Assembly: GCA_020736575.1 (NCBI GenBank)
Contig: JAGPYM010000006.1
Span: 1,798,001 to 1,862,000 of the forward strand
DNA: 64,000 bases
Direction: 5' to 3'
Source of the DNA: Thelonectria olida
Lineage: Eukaryota; Ascomycota; Sordariomycetes; Hypocreales; Nectriaceae
The position numbers and the translations under genes are program-made. The notes below the pieces were generated by a model, which worked only from the letters and a program-made list of their open reading frames with translations, searched no databases and had not been told where the DNA came from. Shown here piece by piece: positions 1-10,913 of the stretch (positions are counted from its first letter, which is position 1; each line of letters opens with the position of its first letter).

Positions 1-935
1 CTCGCTTTAATCGATGCCTTCGATCCGGGATGTTCAGGAATTAACATGTCAAACAAATGGAACCCCCCAGGCCAGATGTGCAACTCGACTTGCACGCCCG
101 CTGCCCATAACTTCTGTGCGTACTCGACACTCTCGTCACGGAACAGCTCGGCCGATCCCGCACAGATGAATGCCGGAGGTAGACGTGAGAGATCCGTCGC
201 TCGTGACGGGGCGGCGAGGGGACTCACGCCGTCTTCCCCAGCTGACGATCCCAGATACGCCGTCCAGGCCGTTTCGTTGGAGCCGCGCGACCAAATGCCC
301 TCGCCGACGTACTGTTGCGCCGAGCTCGTCTCCATGCGGTCGTCCAGCATGGGGCTATCGAGGATTTGAGCGCAGATGCGAGGTCCGTTGCGGTCCCGCG
401 CCATCAATGTCATGGCCGTCGCCAGGTTGCCGCCAGCGCTCTGGCCCGCGAGCATCAAGCGCTTGGCATCGATGCCCAGCTCCGCGACGTGCCGCCACAC
501 CCACGTCAACCCGGCGTAGCAGTCGTCCAGCGGCACGGGGAAAGGGTGCTCGGGCGAAAGCCGGTACTCGACGGTGATGCACACAGCGCCGACGGCTTTG
601 CCCCACGACAGCACGTCCTTGAAGCCCATGAAGCGGTTCGCGCTGATCATGCCGCCGCTGTGCGTGTAGTAGATGGCCGGGCTGCCGGAGCGCGGCGTGG
701 GCGAGCTGGCGGGGTAGAAGATGGAGAGGGTGACGGGGCCATGGGGACCGGGCACGGAGCGTTCTTCGTGGGTGAAGGGCTCGCCGGCGAGTGTTGTTTG
801 AAGGGTTGAGGCGGCGTTGAGAGCTTCGCGGAGCATGGGGATGCCGTCAGGGAGGATGTCCTTGGGGCCTGCGAGGGCGTCCAGATATGCCGCGAACTCT
901 GGTTCGTATGGTGGCTTTGGGATATCTGCGGGCAT
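1..935 (-). CDS. Alpha/beta hydrolase-3 (HSL-type) esterase/lipase, C-terminus cut by window edge
   Basis: The reading frame is open from an ATG at 935 to the window edge, giving about 311 residues and lacking the extreme C-terminus. It shows the hormone-sensitive-lipase/arylesterase layout. There is an oxyanion-type motif THSGGM, the nucleophile elbow GQSAGG (GDSAGG in most relatives), an acidic stretch ELFRDES that should hold the catalytic Asp, and WPGGFHLFD carrying the catalytic His. In this family these residues form a Ser-Asp-His triad that hydrolyses short acyl esters. No signal peptide or membrane segment is seen, so a cytosolic enzyme is inferred. The substrate cannot be told from sequence. 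The start was chosen because MPADIPKPPYEPEF is followed by continuous family-like sequence and the visible gene needs no intron. The HSGG in place of HGGG is a minor oddity. Confidence 0.85.
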   Translation of the reverse strand, partial: MPADIPKPPYEPEFAAYLDALAGPKDILPDGIPMLREALNAASTLQTTLAGEPFTHEERSVPGPHGPVTLSIFYPASSPTPRSGSPAIYYTHSGGMISANRFMGFKDVLSWGKAVGAVCITVEYRLSPEHPFPVPLDDCYAGLTWVWRHVAELGIDAKRLMLAGQSAGGNLATAMTLMARDRNGPRICAQILDSPMLDDRMETSSAQQYVGEGIWSRGSNETAWTAYLGSSAGEDGVSPLAAPSRATDLSRLPPAFICAGSAELFRDESVEYAQKLWAAGVQVELHIWPGGFHLFDMLIPEHPGSKASIKA

Positions 936-3900
936 GACGAATATGTTTCCTGGGGGTCTGCAAAAGCTATGGGTACTAAAGTGAAGCTCAAGAGTCGGGG
1001 AGGATGAGGCGAGCATATGAGGATGTTTTCAGCTTGGGGGGAACAGAAGATGGCCACGACGTCAATGCATTCAGAGCTGTAATCTTACCTGCATCATACC
1101 TACCGTGGAGAAGCTCGCTGTCATGTTTCCGAAAGCCAGCTGCAGTGCATCGTGCCGAATGACCTCGGGTCTCCAAGTCGGGGCCGGAGGCCGGCGGTCG
1201 GGGCGGCGAAGCGGGTCTGGGCCGAATATCTCTGGTGTTGTTTACGTCCGGTTGGCTCTTTTCGAGATTGATATTGCAGCCTTCCGCACTTGAGAATGTT
1301 CAACTCAACGATACATTGTTTTGCTCGTCTTTTCCGTGTTTTGTCTCACGTCCCAAGGCAATGTGCAAGGTGGTTGCAACTCGCAACTCAAGGCATCCCC
1401 GCCCAAGTAAAGAAAAATGTCTTCCGGGCGCCTAAACCACCTCCACCTTGACTTCAGCTCGGAGACTTGTCAGAAGCTCTCCCGATTTCTCGAGCGTCGG
1501 AGCAGAGGATTGGGAGGGAGTTCCGACTCACATGCACCAAGTCTGCAGGCTCAATGCCTGCCGCTTGGACTTTGTACGAGGGAGAGTAGGGGATATATCA
1601 TCTCGTAGTGCAGACGGCTCCACGCTCTTGCTTCCAGGTGCGTGATTCATGCGCTGGCATGGCTGAGATCTGGAATAAGTAGGGAGGCTGTCGAGTGGAT
1701 CGCAGATGCACGTGCTTGCTTATCTGCAGACCGCCCGCCCGTTGTCACATCCACGCATTTCGAAGCTGGAATACTGTAGATTGATGGGCTGCTCTTTGTG
1801 CCAATTGACCCAATGTTGATATGAAAAGGACCCGTGTGTTGCATCTTCTTACATACGTGACTGCGTTCCAGGGCAGTGCAGGCCCTTCTGCAAGCACGAC
1901 ATAATGGTATCGTACAAGCCGACTTTGTGCGGCTGAGAGCTCTTACGATGCGGCAGCTCGTGTCACGACATTGTTTTCCTGTTTCTTCTTCTCCTTCTCT
2001 GGTGGAACGATAGGAACAACCGACATGTCCAAGTCCGTCCCCTGCTGGGGATGGTCGACCGTTGCTTCACTGAGTTCACTTTTAGGTAATGACGGAATTT
2101 CCACCGTGAAGACGACCGTCACGCTCAGACTGGCTCTAGTTGAAGCCAGACAAATGAGAAGACCTTGGGTGTGACGGGATGGAAAGCTTCGCTTCATGGT
2201 TTGAAGCCACTGGAGAGCTAAAATAGAGGCGACACTAAAGACGAGACGCGACGTCACTGGGGGGATGTGATGATATGGGATCATCATGATGGGAGGAAGA
2301 GGGAGACGGGGAGCGGGGAGCAAGGAGCCAGCAAAGCAACGCAGCCCAAGGACTCCAACAAGGACTCCAACTTAGAGCTTGCAACTGAGGAGCCTATCTT
2401 GCGGGCAAGCTGGCCCAGGCTACTCAGTGATCTGATGCCGTCCTATTCCCCCACCATGGATCCATCCTCAGCTGGCTCAGGAGACAAGGACCGGGGGCAT
2501 CAACCCGCTTGCTAGCGGCATCGAGCCAACGCCCCCGGTCGACTCGTCTTCCCAGCTTGTCAAGGTCTGGACAGTCCAGCTGTGGGAAAAAAAAGGAGGG
2601 CTTCTTCTCCGTCGACCTCAATGATGCCATCCATGGCCATGGCACTGTCGCTCGTCCGGATAACCGCTGTCCCAGGCGGTGATACGGCCGGCCCACTCAC
2701 CATTCTCCCTTCCATAACAATGAAAGGGTAACATGGCACATGGGTGCTTGAAAATCATGGTTTCCGTTCGAGGTGAGTTGACGTCATGGATTGCTCACGG
2801 TTCACCTCCCTCTTTTCTTGGCTGGGTGTGATCACCACATGGCAGCATCTGGTATGATGGTGCAGGTGTTGATGAGTGAATCAGGGCACGAGAGCCGACG
2901 TCCATTCTCGAGAGTTGTGCAATTATTAGTTGGGGGTATGGTTACCACCCTCGTTCACTAAGTATCTACGAGGTATTTCGTACAGCATGTAACGACCAAT
3001 TGGCCGTGGTTCGTGATGGATGCATGCTAGGTAAGGGGACCACGTCGAGACATGGCTGAAAGCAGCGTATTATTTGCACCCACCACCGAGTTGTTCAGAA
3101 CTGTCAGTCCGAAGTAATGTCTGTTCAATGCTAAAAATGCTGTCTAATTCACACGGACGATGCCATCCGAGACAAGCCAGCCTCCTGTGTCTCTTGACAC
3201 GCGACACAAACCATGAAAATTTTCGACAGCTGAAATTGCATGTCTCCTCGCTCCTTGCCGTACATGCACATACACGCCGCAGCTCGGCACTTGAAGGGAT
3301 CCAGGGCGCTTGGGTTCAATGGGACCTAGCCTCGGGTGGGTGGTTCATCCTAATCAGCCGCCGCATCGAGGCGCAGACGTGAACAACAGAGCCGTGAGTC
3401 GATCCACCTCAGATCAGAGCAAGGCGAGCATGGGCATGGATGGATGGGTCTCTCTTCGATCCTCCTTCATCCGGTCGATCTGGCGATTATGGATTGAGGA
3501 TTATCACCATCAAGGGTCATGATGATGCTGGGAGATGGGGTCTATGAGACTAAGCAATAAGTACGTCCAGCCCCATGGGTCGCTAGGGCATCACGCTGAA
3601 ACATGCCGCCAGAACAAGAAGCAAAATACAGTCTGGAATAGGTGCAATCAATGCGCCAATGGAACAATTCAAGACATGGCCCTGATGCGAGCAGTGAAAC
3701 ATTGACAGCACTCACACTGATGAGGACAGGAAAGTCGAGAACGTCGTCGAGTCGATGATGGTGGCACGCCCTCTTCCTTGTCTTGGCTTAATCAATCCTT
3801 GTCCAGCTGGTCTTGTTCCAGGCCCATAACCACCAGCTAACGAGCCCATGTCTGCCAGGTCTGGTCTGGCCCGGTCTCTTTCCAGCGCCAGTGCACCGCT

Positions 3901-4676
3901 CGCAACGCCCATCCACACGCGTCCACATGCATGCTCGTTTATCCAAGATAAGTTACAGGTTGCATTTTCACGTGGTGCCAGCACCAGCTACAGCATGTTT
4001 GTAGGAAGTAGGGGAGGGTACGTGGTGCTTCAGAGAGGCGTGTCTGTACCAACTGTACAAGAACAGACTTTCATTACACCTACATTCGGCTTAGAGCACG
4101 TAGCTGTACCTGTGCGGCATCTCCTGGCCCGATAAATGGCCCCGGTAGCTGTTAGCAGCCGCGTCGTCGACGCAAATGACAAGGCCTCTCTAGCCCGCGA
4201 CATATGGCCGATGACGTCCTCGATCAGCACGCTCCTCGCCGTCTTCGCCCTTGCCCAACGTCACTCCCCGGCCGAATCCAGCTTTTTCTGGTAATTGGAC
4301 CTAAGGCAGTTGCTCCAGAGCAGACAGAACCAGGCGATACCTCGTTCCTTGGCGGTTAGATTCACCAGCTCCTCCCTTTGCCCTTCAACTCTTGACGCCC
4401 CCAAAAGTATATGTAACCCCCCTTGATCCGCCATCCCTTCTGCATTGTGACTCCTCTCATTCCTCTCTCCTAATTATACATCTCGTGAGAAGCCCTCTAT
4501 TATACCCAATACCACCAATTGCCTTTGTGATACCCCAACCCGACAGCTTCTCACCTCGTCCCTAAACGACCTGCCTACTACAAACCATCTCCTCTTACAC
4601 CCTTAATACCCCTTCCTTGCGCAGAATACCCCAATACCCATACTGTACCATCAATTCAAGTTGAAATCGTTGCGTC
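936..4676. other. Intergenic region, 3.7 kb, no supported gene
   Basis: This stretch separates the esterase (-) from the HAM1-like gene (+), which are divergent. Only short open frames occur. The longest of note is a 126-codon minus-strand frame at 1943-2323 ending in a Lys/Glu-rich tail, which I do not recognise and consider probably fortuitous. The last 250 bases (about 4430-4670) are pyrimidine-rich, with repeated CCCC/CTTC words, as expected for a fungal core promoter and 5' UTR. A short AT-rich AAGTATATGTAA word lies near 4405. Confidence 0.6.
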
Positions 4677-7294
4677 ATGTCTGTCAATGTCAACAAACCG
4701 ACCAACACGGCGCAGAAGGAGGCCGACATCAACCGCAAGCTCCAGCTTTACGGAATCGCCAAAGCATTCCAAACCGGCAAGGTTCCTTCGGTAAGATTTC
4801 CAACGCCCCCAAAGCTACGGCGTTGAATCCTATTGCTAACAACGGCGGTCCACTAGAACGATCAGATCGACATCGCTCTCAGCAGCTTCCTCCAGTCCAA
4901 AGCCATCTCCAACCCCCCGAGCAGCTTTCCGTTGACGGCAAGTCCCTCGTCGCCGATGTTCGGGACGTCGTCCAGCAGGCCAAATACCTTCTTTTGTCCA
5001 AGAACGAGGGCAACTTAATCCAGGACTTTGTGTGGGAGACGACCAAATTTGACCCAAAGAGCGTCAACACACCGAATGCACCCGTGTCCAAGGATGCCGC
5101 CAAGAAGGATGGTGATGATGCGCTCCAGGGTTTGAAGACCCTGGGTACCCTGCTCATCACCAATGGACAGTTCCGAAAGCTTCTCAAGGACAGCACCGTT
5201 TTGGTGCGAGATATGGCTGGCGATGCTGCTACCAACGCTGCCTCCCATGTCCGCCCCTCGGACGAGCAGCTCTCCCAGATGGACAGGCCTGCCGAGGACA
5301 ACACATGGCACGAGAAGCCCGACTTCTCCAAGGCCAATCTGAAGAAGCAGGCTCGGGCTGCCTATCCCGGCAACGCCCAGAAGGATAAGAAGCACGCGCA
5401 GGACGCTGCCAACGCCGGTCTTAACGCCGCCCGCTCTCAAGATGGTCGACTGGACCCTGTCGCCGGCGCAAACGCTGCCCTCTCGACTGCTCAAGATAAG
5501 ATTGATGACAAGGAAGTCGAGAAACACAAGAAGAACATTCTCCAGATCAACGAGGACTATCGTCGTCGTGCCCGGGAATACTTCGACAAGAAGATGCCCC
5601 AGGACCGCAAGGATCAGACAATCTACCGCCTCAAGAAGATGATCCTGGAGTGTCAGCAGCACGAGGACTACTCTCAGGCCATCCAGACCCTCTTGCGCCT
5701 CGCCGAGAACTACGGCAAGTATGGTCGCTCCTACGGTCAGGGATCCGCCGATACGACCAAGCAGGCCCGATCTGGTTTCGCTGCGGCTGAAGCTGACTTG
5801 CGTACCCTTATTGAGCGTTTCGCCAACGGTACTTCTACCTCGGACCTTTGGGAGTCTATCGGCCAGATCTACAAGCATGCCGAGAAGGACCCTGAGCTCA
5901 AGGACTGGTTCAAGGCCATGGACACATACATCCGACGCTGCCTCCTTGAGCAAGGCTTTATTCTTGAGGAAACGTCGACCCGACAGTGGGATCAGCTCTT
6001 CGAGCGAGGCCGATACCTGCTTCGCGAGAAGTATCGCACACATACCGACCGTGTAATCGACGAGATTAAGTTTGTGGCCGATCAGTTTGACAAGGATGCT
6101 CAGAACAAGGCCTTTGCCCAGTCGATGAACAAGCTATTCAAGCACCTTGGCACTGACACCAACGGCAAGGTTGTCTTCAAGCCTCAACTCATCAAGGATC
6201 TCACTGAAGTGATCCTCCCGTCGGTCCTGACCAACATCGCATACATCCCCATTCCTCGCATCGAGTACTCGGATCCTCAGTTTGATGCCATCATTGAGAA
6301 TCTCGTCCTCGAGAGCGACAACTTCACACCCAATGTGCTTGAAATTGCCAGTGAGAACTACTTCCGCTGGGGACGCAAGAAGCTTGCCAACAAGCACCAC
6401 CAGACCTTCGAGGTGAAGGTTGCCGGTATTCAGATGGACTTGCGCGACGTCAGCTTCCACATCAAGCGCAAGAGGGGCTTCCCTAGCATCACCGACACCG
6501 GTGTCATGGACGTTCTTTTGCCCGGCGATGGCTTTTCCTTTAAGATGAAGGTTTCCACCGCACACAAGAAGGACAGCCAGAACTTCTTCAAGGTCGACAA
6601 GGTTGATGTTGACTTCAAGGGCCTCAGCTTCAAGGTCAAGAAGTCTAACCACAAGCTCCTCTTTGCTTTGGCCAAGCCTCTTGCCCTCAAGGTCATGCGT
6701 AAGCCCATTCAGAAGGCTGTTGAGAAGGCTATCAAGGACCAGTGCAACACCCTTGATTCTCGCCTTTTCAGAGTTAAGCAGGAGGTTGATCGCGCTACAA
6801 CCGAGGCCAAGGCCAACCCTGAGAATGCTCCCAACATCTACAACCGCTACATGACTGCCGTCAAGGCCGAGTTTGGCAAGAAGAAGGAGCAAGCTCAGGC
6901 GGCCGTCGCTGACAAGAAGATGAATGTTGCCTTTGTCAAAGAGGACAGCATCTTCCCCAACATCGACCTCCCTGGTGGCATCAGCACCAAGGCCACTGAG
7001 TACAAGGACCTTGCTAGCAAGGGTGAGAAGTGGGAGAGCCCCGTCTTCTCTATTGGCTCCGCGTCCAAGAGCACCGATATCCCACCCGCTCCCAAGATTC
7101 AGCGAAAGTCTCATCCCCATACCCTTCGCACCTCGACGACTGGCAATGGAACTACACTGGGAACCAATGGTCACGATAGCTATGAATTCATCAGCGGCGG
7201 CGGACGAAAGCCCGTTAACGGCAATGGCCTCCACAACGGCAATGGCCACCAGCTGAGCAACGGTCCCCTCCCTCCCGCCGGCCTGACCGTCTAG
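4677..7294 (+). CDS. HAM1-like protein (HAM1 N- and C-terminal domains), with apparent 1-nt deletion
   Basis: Two exons: 4677-4790 (38 codons) and 4857-7294, with a 66-nt intron that has a GTAAGA donor and a TTGCTAAC branch point. Start is the ATG at 4677, giving MSVNVNKPTNTAQKEADINR, the usual N-terminus of this fungal family as I recall it. Exon 2 opens in frame as NDQIDIALSSFL, but the rest of the protein (LSVDGKSLVADVRDVVQQ onward) is in another frame. One extra C in the six-C run at 4913-4918 would restore one protein of about 850 residues. The N-terminal two-thirds is helical and charged (HAM1_N-like); the C-terminal part with VAGIQMDLRDVSFHIKRK resembles HAM1_C, a possible lipid-binding fold. 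The last 80 residues are Gly/Asn-rich and low in complexity. The precise function is unknown; relatives are linked to hyphal growth and fusion. No membrane segment is seen. Confidence 0.78.
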
Positions 7295-8067
7295 AAACGT
7301 TGGAGCTGAAGCAGGAGTAATAATACCGCGGATATGATTGTTTCAGGGCTGGGATGGTTTACGGTATACCCTTTTCGAACGCGTGTGGCCCGTTTCTTTA
7401 TTGAACGCTTCCTTTTTGATACCACGTTGGATATAATGGCGGATACTCCAAAAAGTCGCAAGCTCGGTTATTGCCAGCCTTGACTATGAGATGACTAGGT
7501 TTTCCTTTGTTTGCGACTAGAAGCTGCTCGTTGATAGCTCTAAATTGATGATTGCAATCGCACTACTTTCCTGGCTTCGATGTCTACGATGTTCATAGTG
7601 TAGCCCTCTTGATGCCTGAACGTGCCAACCTAACTCGCCAAGTGGATAGATGGTGATCATTAAAGTACCTAATTCATTTGCATGTTCAAGCGCGTGACAT
7701 AACTAAGTATCATTATCATGAATTCGTTCAGCATTATTGTTGTCCTTAATCTGTCCTCAATCTATCTTTCCAATTACATCCCTAGTAGGTGGTTAGTCAA
7801 ACATTACTGATTGCGGCTCTTGGCAACATACAACTTTTGGGGTTCTTGGTATCATGGAAACTCACCGACTAAAGACGCCTCGATTTGCTTGCTATTGTCT
7901 GCAAGACGGAGGCGTTGACCGCATGTCTTCTCCGGTGGTGGTGTGTCTTTTGGCCAACAGGGCATTCGCAGATCTGGAGATGATTTGCAGGTCCGTGTCC
8001 GCGTTCGTGTTCGCGTCTTTGTGTGAATCAGTCGACAAGGGGAAAGTGGCATCATGACACCGAATGC
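7295..8067. other. Convergent intergenic region, no gene seen
   Basis: This is the 3' flank shared by the HAM1-like gene (+) and the alpha/beta hydrolase (-). It is relatively AT-rich in 7380-7850, as is normal for fungal 3' UTRs. Short frames at 7852-8083 on both strands overlap each other and a degenerate CGTGTTCGCG-like hexamer repeat near 7995-8020. I see no supported coding gene. Confidence 0.6.
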
Positions 8068-9455
8068 TCATGATGACCGACAAGAATGGCCGGGTTTTTG
8101 CCCAGTCCGCCTGTACGGCTCAGTGGCCTGGCGCGAGATGCGATAAGGCGGGCTCACGACGGGCTCGTATCCGACGCTCTTGCTCCGGCCCTTGATCTTT
8201 CGGCGGCGGCACATGTCGGCGACGGCTCGTGACACGCGGATGAAATTCAGGTCGTGCGGGCTGGGGAACTTGTTCATCTTGATGTGCTCGGTCTGCAGGG
8301 GCACGCGGTTCCAGCCTTGCACACAGGCGGATTCTTCTGGGACCACCTATAACACACCCTGTTAGCATGGCTGGATATGAATTTTCGGCCAGAGCGTGGG
8401 CGTTGCATACCAGTCCTCGTATGAGCCCTGGGTATCCAAAGCGGCTGCCGTAGTCGGTTTGGTGTTGCTCGTAGAAGCAGCACACGGGTATTGACCAGGG
8501 CAATTGGCAGAACTGGCGGAGCTTGTCCTGGAGGAGCTGGTTGTCGTGAGTCAGGTCTCTGAGGATGCCGCGGTGAGAGCCGGCTAGGAACATGAGGCGA
8601 GGAGCAATATCGATGACTCTGCTCGTCTGTGTGCCGTTGAAGGGCGTCCCGAGGGCGATGAAGCCGGCGGTGCGCTGGGGGAGATAGCGGAAGTCGTCGC
8701 TGCGGTCTGCGTATAGCAAGGCCTAGAGCGCATTCAATGAGCAAAGGCGCATTCAATTCAGGGCGCAGAGGAAACCCACATGTTGGACAACGTGGCCGCC
8801 GAGGCTGTGGCCGATGAACAGCAGCGGGCGGTCTCGCACGCCGTCGCGGAACTCGTGCAGGTCGCGGACGAGGTCCTCAGCGCACGACTGGATGCGGATC
8901 TTGGGGCCGTTCCAGGTGCGTCGCGTGCCGTAGTTGTAGACCATGATCCTCGCTTGAGGGACGGTCGACGGGAGCATGCTCTCGTCCTTCAGCCAGTTCA
9001 CGGGGGCGCCGGAGGTTTTCCTGTCTCGCCATGTCCACGACCAGTCTACGTCTGAGCCGAGACCATGGACGGCGACGATGCTGTGGTGTTTGGCGTCAGC
9101 CCTGCAAAAACAATGTTGGGTGTGTGCAGACGTACTCAACTTCGATCTGCTTCTCAGACGCATACAGAACCTCAAAGGGCTGGCGGCTCTGACGACCCTA
9201 TTCCACGGGGATATCTCGTCAGCCTTCTTTCGAAAGGTCGGGGAACAAGACAACTGCGACACGGTGGAGCAGACAAACATTCACCAGGCCCAGGTCTGAC
9301 CATAATCCGTCGGGGGCGAGACTCGGCCGACGCGTGAAATGTTCGGCCTGGATACGCGCGCCGCTTTCTCTCGACGCAATGTAGATTCTCAGCCAGATGT
9401 AGGCGGAGAGCACCACGACGGTCAGGGCGACCAAGTGGAACAGATCCATCGTCAT
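8068..9455 (-). CDS. Membrane-anchored alpha/beta hydrolase (DUF676/SERAC1-like lipase)
   Basis: Five exons on the minus strand, 9455-9285, 9197-9136, 9080-8780, 8722-8411 and 8346-8068, encode 374 residues. Introns are 87, 55, 57 and 64 nt. Branch points GCTGAC and GCTAAC are visible in introns 1, 2 and 4. The start MTMDLFHLVALTVVVL gives one N-terminal hydrophobic anchor (residues about 4-20), suggesting attachment to an organelle or ER membrane. The catalytic core follows: IVAVHGLG (79-86, oxyanion region), then GHSLGG with the likely nucleophile Ser170, and LQTEHIKMNKF near residues 300-310, probably carrying the catalytic His. Fungal relatives often fuse this domain to NB-ARC, TPR or ankyrin repeats; this one is free-standing. 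The substrate is unknown, with lipid or GPI-type esters being family guesses. It diverges from the DUF6604 gene 1.46 kb away. Confidence 0.82.
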
Positions 9456-10913
9456 GGAAGTTTTGGTGTTTCGTTGTTTTTAATGAAGCTGCCCGGTGGA
9501 AGTAGTGCCTAGTGTTGGTGGAGGGGCTGAGGGGGGGGTGGAAGGGGGGATCTGAGGACGGACGTCAGAGTTGGCGATCGGAAAATAAAAATAAAAAAAC
9601 CAGTTCCTGCACGATGCTGCTTCGCAAATTGACGAGAAAGATGCAAACATGTGAGATTGGAGCATTCGTTTGTTGTTTGTTTCGGGAGAACTTTGGACCG
9701 CCGCCTGAGACAGACGAGAGACCATCGGATGGATGATGCCAGCAGAGCGCGGCGGGAATGGGTGAGAAATGGGGCATCAGGCCACGCCATTCCTGCCCGT
9801 TTGCTGACCACGCCAGCTGGCCAAGGTTGAATTGGCAATATTAAATGAATAGTCTGCGATGTGCTTACCTATGGGCGTATGAATTGCGGCAGTAACAGAG
9901 CCAAGCCTCCCACATTTCCATCCTCTTTCTCCCACAGCTATGCTCTGCTCCTCCTCTCGTATCCCCTGACCGCCTCTCCAGCTCCCCGCACAAACTACTT
10001 TAGGTAGCGAGCGTGCCTGGACTGGCGTCGTCATTAGTGCTCCCTTCCCTCTTATGAACGACGTCAGGTCTCTATGAATTGTAGGGCTGACGCGAGATAC
10101 TTAGAATAACCGCTACAAAAATAGATCGATGGTGGTTGACATAAAATACCATCGTTGTCGCAATGGGCCATCCTGAGACCTCTTGTCACTGTACCAATCC
10201 GACGCTGTTTGGTCCTATCTGGCCATCCAGATAACACATTTAAACAACACAAAGTACCCAAAGGTAAGGGCGTAAAAAGACGACTTTAACATCACATCTC
10301 AGAGTGACCGGTATCGATAATTCGAGACTCTCACACCGACTCGAGCGCGTCGCACAGCCAAGGCAATACTCCCGAGACAACAGGCAGCAAGCAGACGACG
10401 ACGCTCTGGATAGCATCGCGCATTTCAGTATGCAATATCTTCCCGTTACAAAATGTTCATGTATCCAGCATCATTTGTAATTTGCTCCCCGGTTCCTGCA
10501 ATAATAAGGGGGCAAACATGCAGTTTGCACACCTACCCCGCGTCAGGCTCTGTATCACTCCAGCTCGGCGTTTGCTTCCTGCACCATCGATTGTGTGCTC
10601 TTTTCCTCGGGTACAAAAGGTCGAGTATGTCCGTCTCTTGGAATTCATATCTCTTCGTTTTCCCCGAAATCTTTCTCCGTCGGTACCTCGAGAACCGGCT
10701 CCTGTTTGTTTGATATACGATCCAACGGCTTATACACAACAAGACAAAGCAAATACAAGGCGTTAGATACTACGATATTGTTCTCCTACCTTCATCATTC
10801 AGACCTCTCAGCATCGTTCATCGTGCCTGAGCTCTAGTCTATTCATCGACACTTCCCTCTACCAGGTACAACTTCTAGACAACCCTCCCCTTGCAAGCAC
10901 CAGACTCGCCAAG
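9456..10913. other. Divergent promoter region between hydrolase and DUF6604 gene
   Basis: This 1.46-kb stretch lies between two divergent start codons. It holds a G-rich patch at 9520-9555, and pyrimidine-rich, probably 5'-UTR sequence at 10780-10910 just before the DUF6604 start. Open frames here are short (at most about 110 codons), overlap on both strands and have no recognisable motifs. No gene is supported. Confidence 0.55.

Noticed and set aside
1943..2323. 126-codon minus-strand frame
   Set aside because: No recognisable domain and no supporting splice or promoter signal beyond chance.
5015..7249. Long minus-strand frames of 342 and 371 codons opposite the HAM1-like gene
   Set aside because: They mirror the codon bias of the true gene, which has a recognised protein family and correct introns on the plus strand.
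9081..9135. A shorter 34-nt intron in the alpha/beta hydrolase ending at GCAG
   Set aside because: Too short for a fungal intron. The later acceptor CACAG gives a GCTGAC branch point and the expected VDIVAVHGLG.
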